From positions 1 through 10,127 of the forward strand of contig CAKUNY010000068.1 of NCBI GenBank assembly GCA_934668605.1: a stretch of DNA of 10,127 bases. Direction: 5' to 3'. Positions 5,589 through 10,127 of the stretch are shown one piece after another (positions within the stretch are counted from its first letter, which is position 1; each line of letters starts with the position of its first letter). Below the pieces are notes generated by a model, which saw nothing but the letters and a program-made list of their open reading frames with translations, made no database searches and was not told the origin of the DNA. The position numbers were made by a program, and so were the translations under genes. Origin of the DNA: an uncultured Oscillospiraceae bacterium. GTDB taxonomy: Bacteria > Bacillota > Clostridia > Oscillospirales > Oscillospiraceae.

Positions 5589-7106
5589 CTAGAGCATCAC
5601 GAGGACGCAGAGGAAGGCGCAGCAGGCGGCGAACAGGATGGTGACGATTGGGGCGATCTTCTTGACCCAGTCGCCGTAGCTCATGTGCGCCGCGGCCGTG
5701 CACGTCATGACGACGATGGAGCACGGGGTGATCATCTTTGCCAGGCCGAGCGCCATGAGGTAGATGATGACCATGATGTAGACGTCGACGCCGGCAAAGG
5801 TCGACAGCGTGCCCATGATGCCCATGGTGGCGGCGGCGAGGCCGGTGGAGCTGGGGATCAGGCAGGCGATGAGGAAGTAGCAGACCAGGGCGACGACGAC
5901 GAAGGCGAAGGGCGGCAGGGAGGCCAGCGCGGTCTCGCACATGTTGAGGATGGACGGGGTGATCTGTCCGTTGTCCATGACGACTTGGATGCCGCGGGCC
6001 AGCGGTACAACGAAGGCAGTGGAGACCAGGCCGGAAGCGCCCTTGAGAATCGTATCGATGATGGTGTCGGCGTCATAGTGCATAACCACGCCGATAAGGA
6101 TGACCATGATCAGGGTGATCATCGAGAGCTCGGGGAAGTACCAGTTTCCGAAGGCGGTGATGTCGGTGCCCAGGATGTTGCGCAGGACCGGGGTGGCGGC
6201 GATCCAGGCGGTGAAGTCCTCGAAGAACGTCCACTCGGGGTTGAGGGAGGTCCAGGGAGTCAGGCCGACGATCATAAAAGCGAAGGTGAGTACGAACAGT
6301 GCGAGCGCGCCCTTCTGACGACCGGTGAGGGTGAGGTCCTCGTCGTCGGCAGCGGGGAACTCCTTGAGGTCCTGCTCGCGGCGGAAGAACTGGACGGACT
6401 TCTCGGGATGCGCCTTGATCTTGTCGACATAGCGGCAGATGAGAAGGATGACAAGGCCGGTGAAGATGACGAACATCGCGACGCGGGGAATCATGCCCTC
6501 GCCGGGGGAGATGCCGGCGATGCCCGATGCAATGCCCGTAGAAAACGGGTTGATAATCGAGGAGAGACAGCCGATCTGGGTGCCGAGGACGACGATCATA
6601 ATCGCGGTAACCGTATCGAGGCCGAGGGCCAGGATGACGGGCACGAACATCAGGAAGTAGACGATACCTTCCTCATAGGCGCCTTCGAGCGTGCCGAAGA
6701 ATGCCATGAGGATAACGAGGATGGCGATGAGCGCATGCATGTTGTTCTGATTGGCGATGGTGATGCGCTTAATGGCCGTCTTGAGGGCGCAGGTGCGATC
6801 CATCATCTCGAGCAAACTGCCGAACAGCATGATGGTGAGGGAGATGGAAATGGCACCGGAGACGGTGCCGCCACCGAGCATACCCGTGATGGGGGCCATA
6901 AAGATGTCCCAGAGGCCCTGGGGGTTGCTCTCGACCACGTGGTAGGTGCCGGCGATGGCGTCGCCGCCCTCGGAGAGCTCGTAGGCTCCGCCGGGGACGA
7001 ACCAAGTCAGGAGGGCGATGAAGGCGATGACGGCGAACAGGATTACGTACGTGTTCGGCATCTGGAATTTCTTCTTCGCCGGCTTTTCCTTAATTTCTTC
7101 AGCCAT
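5589..7106 (-). CDS. YfcC-family (DcuC/ArcD-like) membrane transporter, paralog 2
   Basis: A 505-residue polytopic inner-membrane carrier with two homologous halves. It has a Lys-rich cytoplasmic N-terminus (1-14), hydrophobic segments from ~19, the signature loop NPFSTG (186-191), a charged central linker (~226-265), PLARG (368-372) and IPSSTG (417-422), plus EGAYEEG at 141-147 and MITPCS at 458-463. Its place between a carbamoyltransferase and an arginine deiminase-family gene suggests uptake of the guanidino substrate, possibly by exchange for the amine product, as in arginine/ornithine antiport. The exact substrate is inferred from context only. GAGGAAG 4-5 nt before the ATG at 7106 supports the start. 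Third-base use is strongly GC-biased, like the carbamoyltransferase and deiminase genes, and more so than in the other transporter gene. Confidence 0.9.
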   Translation of the reverse strand: MAEEIKEKPAKKKFQMPNTYVILFAVIAFIALLTWFVPGGAYELSEGGDAIAGTYHVVESNPQGLWDIFMAPITGMLGGGTVSGAISISLTIMLFGSLLEMMDRTCALKTAIKRITIANQNNMHALIAILVILMAFFGTLEGAYEEGIVYFLMFVPVILALGLDTVTAIMIVVLGTQIGCLSSIINPFSTGIASGIAGISPGEGMIPRVAMFVIFTGLVILLICRYVDKIKAHPEKSVQFFRREQDLKEFPAADDEDLTLTGRQKGALALFVLTFAFMIVGLTPWTSLNPEWTFFEDFTAWIAATPVLRNILGTDITAFGNWYFPELSMITLIMVILIGVVMHYDADTIIDTILKGASGLVSTAFVVPLARGIQVVMDNGQITPSILNMCETALASLPPFAFVVVALVCYFLIACLIPSSTGLAAATMGIMGTLSTFAGVDVYIMVIIYLMALGLAKMITPCSIVVMTCTAAAHMSYGDWVKKIAPIVTILFAACCAFLCVLVML

Positions 7107-7131
7107 GGGGCTTCCTCTCTAGAGGCGGATG

Positions 7132-7173
7132 GAGGGACGCCGTGCGGAGGGGGGCCACCGTGCGGCGTCCCTC
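7132..7173 (-). other. intercistronic hairpin between carbamoyltransferase and transporter genes
   Basis: A perfect 11-bp stem (7132-7142 with 7163-7173) with a 20-nt loop lies in the 87-nt gap. On the minus strand it is followed by CATCCGCC, not Ts. It therefore probably marks an mRNA processing or stabilising site that lets gene expression differ within the operon. Confidence 0.55.
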
Positions 7174-7193
7174 GGGAAAGTTGGTGATCCGTG

Positions 7194-8210
7194 CTAGACG
7201 CGCGGAATGTAGAGGTTGCCGAGGGTGGCGGCCATAATGGCCTTGATGGTGTGCATACGGTTCTCGGCCTCCTCGAAGCAGCGGGAGTGCTCGCTGTAGA
7301 TCACGTCGTCGGTGCACTCCATCGCCTCGATGCCGTGCTCCTCCTTGATCTTTGCGGCGTACTCGGTCTCGGCGTTGTGGAAGGCCGGGAGACAGTGCAG
7401 GAAGATCCAGTCGGGGTTCTCGATGTGGGAGACGAGCTCGGCGTTGACCTGGAACGGGGACATCAGGCGGACGCGCTCGGCGAACTGCGACTCCTCGCCC
7501 ATGGCCGCCCAGACGTTGGTGTAGACGGCGTCCGCGCCGCGGACGGCGTCAACGGGGTCGTTGGTGACGCGGATGGTGGCGCCGGACTCGGCGGCGAACT
7601 TCTGCGCGAGGGCGACGATCTCGGGGTCGGGCTCGAGCTCCTTGGGCGTGGCGTTGACGTAGTTCACGCCCAGGATGGCGGAGGTGATCATGAGGGAGTT
7701 CTGGACGTTGTTGCGACCCTGGCCGCAATAGGCGAGCGTGAGGCCCTCGAGCTTGCCGAAGTGCTCTTTGATGGTCATGAAGTCGGCAAGCATCTGGGTG
7801 GGGTGCTCGCGGTCGGTGAGGCCGTTCCACACGGGGACGCCGGAATACTCGGCGAGCTGCTCGACGTGGTCCTGCTTGAAGCCGCGGAACTCGATGGCGT
7901 CGAACATGGAGCCGAGCACCTTGGCGGTGTCGAGGACCGTCTCCTTCTTGCCCAGCTGGATGTCGCCCTTGCCCAGGTACTCGGGATGGGCGCCCAGGTC
8001 GATGCAGGCGGTGGTGAAGGCGGCGCGGGTGCGGGTGGAGGTCTTCTCGAAGAGGAGCGCGACGTTCTTGCCCTCGAGGTAGCGGTGCGGGATGTTGCGC
8101 TTCTTGAGGTCCTTGAGGTGCTCGGCGAAGCCGATGAGCCACATCAGCTCGTCCTTTGTGTAGTCCCTCGTGGAGAGCAGGTGGCGACCCTGGAAAACCG
8201 ATTCAGTCAT
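7194..8210 (-). CDS. ornithine carbamoyltransferase-like transcarbamylase with altered amine site
   Basis: The protein has 338 residues, normal for ornithine carbamoyltransferase (OTC). OTC joins carbamoyl phosphate and ornithine to make citrulline, or in catabolic units runs backwards on citrulline to make carbamoyl phosphate. Carbamoyl-phosphate motifs are intact: STRTR (58-62), HPTQ (136-139) and HCLP (272-275). The ornithine site is not typical. The E. coli-type TDVWVSMG segment reads TNVWAAMG here (231-238), changing the Asp and Ser that contact ornithine to N232 and A236, while M237 is kept. The usual GD-x-RNN reads GQGRNN (163-168), with Q164 for Asp and N168 kept. It may use another amine or be a divergent catabolic OTC. 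It is not putrescine carbamoyltransferase by its motifs as I recall them. AAAGGGG 8 nt upstream fixes the ATG at 8210, the first gene of its operon. No carbamate kinase gene is nearby. Confidence 0.88.
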   Translation of the reverse strand: MTESVFQGRHLLSTRDYTKDELMWLIGFAEHLKDLKKRNIPHRYLEGKNVALLFEKTSTRTRAAFTTACIDLGAHPEYLGKGDIQLGKKETVLDTAKVLGSMFDAIEFRGFKQDHVEQLAEYSGVPVWNGLTDREHPTQMLADFMTIKEHFGKLEGLTLAYCGQGRNNVQNSLMITSAILGVNYVNATPKELEPDPEIVALAQKFAAESGATIRVTNDPVDAVRGADAVYTNVWAAMGEESQFAERVRLMSPFQVNAELVSHIENPDWIFLHCLPAFHNAETEYAAKIKEEHGIEAMECTDDVIYSEHSRCFEEAENRMHTIKAIMAATLGNLYIPRV

Positions 8211-8537
8211 AGTTTGTCCCCTTTCATTGGTCTTTGCCCTATCCCCGACGGACGCCCGCACGGGCCCCTCCAGACAGGTCAGGCGTTTCGTTCGCCCCGG
8301 TTGGGGCATCGATACCTGTTATCGGGTGCCGGTGCAGCGGCACGCCGAATCCATGACTCAAAGTCTAGGAGCGCCAAGATGCCGCGTCTTTGGTGCCAAC
8401 TCAAAGCCTTCTAGGGGTCTATTTGTCATTTTTTACAAATGAATAGGTTTTTAGGAATAATTGGCGGCTTGTACAGCCAATCATTTAGGCATATTCAGAG
8501 TCATTTTGTGAGATATAACGATTTGGCTCAGCTTGTT
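8211..8537 (-). promoter_or_regulatory. promoter/leader region of the carbamoyltransferase operon
   Basis: This 327-bp gap between the PucR stop and the carbamoyltransferase start must contain the operon promoter. The half near PucR (8400-8537) is strikingly AT-rich. The half near the carbamoyltransferase is GC-rich and full of short hairpins: 8371-8379 with 8387-8396, 8326-8331 with 8338-8343, 8310-8314 with 8320-8324, and GCCC-GGGC around 8253-8264. No unambiguous -35/-10 pair is seen. Half-sites resembling ARG boxes (TGAATA near 8440-8445 and, inverted, 8491-8497) occur but do not form a full box. No U-tract terminator for PucR was found. Confidence 0.5.
8421..8440. promoter_or_regulatory. 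inverted repeat ATTTGT-N8-ACAAAT, candidate operator
   Basis: A perfect 6-bp dyad with an 8-bp T-rich spacer lies ~210 nt upstream of the carbamoyltransferase ATG, in the AT-rich part of the gap where the promoter is expected. Its size suits a dimeric activator or repressor. The adjacent PucR-family regulator is the obvious candidate binder, but I know no PucR consensus that this matches. Confidence 0.35.
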
Positions 8538-9683
8538 TTACCTGTTGAGGAATGCAAGCGAAAGGAAGACGAGTAGCTCGCGATCGTGTGTGTCGCTCAT
8601 GTCGAGAAGCGTGCGGATGCGCCGCAGGCGGTATCGGACGGTGTTGGGGTGTTGATGCAGGTGCTTGGCGGTGTCGACGATATCGCCGCTGCAGTGCACA
8701 AAGGCGCGTGCCGTTTGGACTAGTTCGGTAGAGTTTTGCGCATCATATTTTTCGATACGGCTGCGGAAGCCCCGTGCGGTGCGCTCGAACATGGGGTTAG
8801 TCTGCGCCGCGTACGAGAAGGCGTCCATTGACAGGTCCGACCACTCGAGCCTGCGCGTTCCACGCAGCTGGGCTTCGTTGAGTAGGATGGTTGCCTGGCG
8901 AATAGAGATATCAGCCTCGCCCAGGGGTACCAGGTCGCCCACGCCATAATAGTTGACGCCAACGCCTCGAATTGCATTCTCCAAGTCATGGAAGATGCCG
9001 TCATGTTGCTCATCTATGGCGTACGAGACAAAAACGAGCAGTGCGTCGTGGTATCGAAATGCGCAAGCGTTTTGGACCTCTTCGTGCCGTTGACGAAACG
9101 AGTCGAGGAAATCGTTGAGCGTGTCCTGAATTGCGTATAGCGAGCAGCGGTCGTCTTTTTCTGCCGAGATGGCGATGCAGCGCATCGTCGAGCCGGTTAG
9201 ACCTGCCAGTTTGTTGATTTCTTGCCGCACTTGAGACTTCGATCTTCCCACCAAGAACTGGTCAACGGCATCGCTTTTGTCGGATGCGTCAAGATCGCGC
9301 TGAAGAAGGTTGAGTGATTCGAAAGCGACGCGCTCGTGGTAGGCGCCAGAATAGAGGTACACCGGGACGCCCATGCGCGTGCTTGCTTGGGCGACTGCAT
9401 CGGTAAAGCAAGGCGAGTACACACGCTTGACCGCAATGGCTGCGACGCGCCGCTCGATCATGGCAATGAGCGACGCGTCGGAGAGAGCGGGGTCTTCGTA
9501 GCAAAAGCCAAGATTGGTGAGAATGAACTCGCCGGGCATGTACGCGTCGTAGCCGTTGATCGAGGGAGGGCAGTCTAGGATGCCGACGTTGTAGACGCGG
9601 TGTTCTCCGGCGTCTTTGATGGGCGCGACTAGGTCGATTTGCTCAAATGCCGGTAAGGCCAAAATGTCGGCGACCGTAATCAT
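8538..9683 (-). CDS. PucR/CdaR-family transcriptional regulator
   Basis: The protein has 381 residues with three parts: an N-terminal PucR-type sensory domain (about 1-125, beginning MITVADILALPAF and including MPGEFILTNLGF), a central GGDEF-like CdaR segment (about 150-285), and a C-terminal helix-turn-helix of the PucR type (about 320-378) with the hallmark HPNTVRYRLRRI at 345-356. Family members activate catabolic genes for purines, sugar acids, proline or amino-acid-type compounds in response to substrate. Its place directly upstream of, and on the same strand as, the carbamoyltransferase operon makes it the likely local regulator (inference). GGAGGT 5 nt before the ATG at 9683 fixes the start; the 20 codons upstream (to 9743) lack domain features. 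Third-position GC bias is weaker than in the operon, as is usual for a low-expressed regulator. Confidence 0.92.
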   Translation of the reverse strand: MITVADILALPAFEQIDLVAPIKDAGEHRVYNVGILDCPPSINGYDAYMPGEFILTNLGFCYEDPALSDASLIAMIERRVAAIAVKRVYSPCFTDAVAQASTRMGVPVYLYSGAYHERVAFESLNLLQRDLDASDKSDAVDQFLVGRSKSQVRQEINKLAGLTGSTMRCIAISAEKDDRCSLYAIQDTLNDFLDSFRQRHEEVQNACAFRYHDALLVFVSYAIDEQHDGIFHDLENAIRGVGVNYYGVGDLVPLGEADISIRQATILLNEAQLRGTRRLEWSDLSMDAFSYAAQTNPMFERTARGFRSRIEKYDAQNSTELVQTARAFVHCSGDIVDTAKHLHQHPNTVRYRLRRIRTLLDMSDTHDRELLVFLSLAFLNR

Positions 9684-9957
9684 GGATACCTCCGTGCGAT
9701 GCGGGGTTGCTTGATGGATACGAGGCAAGCGCTGCCTGTCCATTAAATGGTATGACGGGAATTAGGTGCAGGGGTGTACATGTTGATATTAAACGATAAC
9801 CCCCTGCTTCCATATCGAGGCCGCGGCGGGGAAGGCGTGGGCGGCGGAAAAGACTGATGCGGCGCGTATTGTTCAGCATATCGTTTCCCGACGCGGGTTT
9901 GGTATGGCCGCGCGGTGGGCATAATGGGTGGCATCGAATGTAATCGAAAGGATCGCT
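9684..9957. promoter_or_regulatory. divergent intergenic region, PucR and phospholipase-like genes
   Basis: This 274-bp region must hold promoters in both directions. Toward the plus-strand gene, CATAAT at 9920-9925 is a plausible -10, with only a poor -35 (TTGGTA at 9899-9904, 15-bp spacer). Toward PucR, an AT-rich dyad CCATT-A-AATGG at 9740-9750 lies about 60 nt upstream of the start and could be a regulator site or overlap the -10 (TTTAAT on the minus strand). No other gene is visible. Confidence 0.4.
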
Positions 9958-10127
9958 ATGCCTGCGCTTATCACCCATCATTTGTTTGGCGAGGAAAGCA
10001 TCGAGCGTCTGCCGCAGGGCGTTATCACGTCTGACGAGGAGCGCATTGCTTTTATCCTGGGCAACCAGGGTCCCGACCCGTTTTTCTTCCACATCCTGAC
10101 GCCCCGCGTTTCCGACTGCACGCTGCT
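9958..10127 (+). CDS. zinc-dependent phospholipase C family protein (N-terminal part)
   Basis: The 56 complete codons begin MPALITHHLFGEES and include the segment LGNQGPDPFFFH (34-45); the gene runs off the right edge. An early His pair followed by a G-x-x-GPD-type motif is what I recall for the PF00882 (Zn_dep_PLPC) family, whose members use His and Asp residues to hold zinc ions and hydrolyse phospholipids. Many bacterial members have unknown substrates. No signal peptide is present at this start, which suggests a cytosolic enzyme. The ribosome site AAAGGA lies 6 nt before the ATG. It is divergent from PucR and probably unrelated in function to the guanidino/ureido operon. The C-terminal motifs cannot be checked. 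Confidence 0.7.
   Translation, partial: MPALITHHLFGEESIERLPQGVITSDEERIAFILGNQGPDPFFFHILTPRVSDCTL

Noticed and set aside
8211..8309. N-terminal extension of the carbamoyltransferase to 8309.
   Set aside because: The extension is unlike OTC N-termini and crosses leader hairpins; the ATG at 8210 has a clear ribosome site and gives the standard length.
4500..8414. Long plus-strand open frames (4500-7187, 895 codons, and 7191-8414, 407 codons) covering nearly the whole operon in antisense.
   Set aside because: They lie opposite genes with clear family motifs, cross the intercistronic hairpins, and give low-complexity Gly/Asp/Glu/Val/His-rich proteins with no domains. This is what strongly GC-biased third positions produce on the opposite strand.
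8440..8497. ARG box (ArgR operator) upstream of the carbamoyltransferase.
   Set aside because: Only isolated TGAATA half-sites ~45 bp apart are present; no full 18-bp ARG box is formed.
9643..10092. 149-codon minus-strand frame across the divergent promoter region.
   Set aside because: It overlaps the start of the phospholipase-like gene and the PucR N-terminus in other frames, has no domain character and no ribosome site.

Overview
The window is GC-rich by eye, has strong Shine-Dalgarno sites (AAGGAG-like) and carries a set of genes that together look like a member of the Coriobacteriia, most likely Collinsella or a close relative. That assignment rests on recalled family resemblance (the Zn-dependent phospholipase C-like start, paired YfcC transporters, a PucR regulator and a C39 peptidase), not on a search.

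Layout. The plus strand opens with the last 21 codons of an unidentified gene (1-68) and its rho-independent terminator (96-127). A 145-bp nested inverted-repeat element (137-281) follows. Its right arm contains the stop codon of a convergent, minus-strand, membrane-anchored or lipoprotein C39-type cysteine peptidase (278-1291). The region from 1603 to 9683 is entirely minus strand. In transcription order it holds a PucR-family regulator (9683-8538), a structured 327-bp gap that must hold the operon promoter, an ornithine-carbamoyltransferase-like enzyme (8210-7194), a YfcC-family transporter (7106-5589), a compact arginine-deiminase-family enzyme (5483-4626), a strong terminator (4585-4539), a CtBP-like D-2-hydroxyacid dehydrogenase (4501-3494), a 412-bp gap, and a second YfcC-family transporter (3081-1603). 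A divergent plus-strand gene, the start of a zinc-dependent phospholipase C family protein, begins at 9958 and runs off the window.

How the genes may work together. A guanidino hydrolase of the arginine deiminase fold, a carbamoyltransferase and transporters of the arginine/ornithine-antiporter type make a module resembling the arginine deiminase pathway: guanidino compound to ureido compound plus ammonia, then to amine plus carbamoyl phosphate. It departs from the classical pathway in several ways. No carbamate kinase gene is present. The deiminase lacks the extra helical domain implied by the usual ~400-residue length. The carbamoyltransferase keeps its carbamoyl-phosphate motifs but has changed at residues that hold ornithine (D to N, S to A) and at the normally conserved Asp before RNN (D to Q). 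A D-2-hydroxyacid dehydrogenase is tied to the unit by terminator read-through, and the nearest regulator is PucR-type rather than ArgR. My inference is a catabolic module for arginine or for a related guanidino/ureido compound other than arginine. The substrate cannot be settled from sequence alone.
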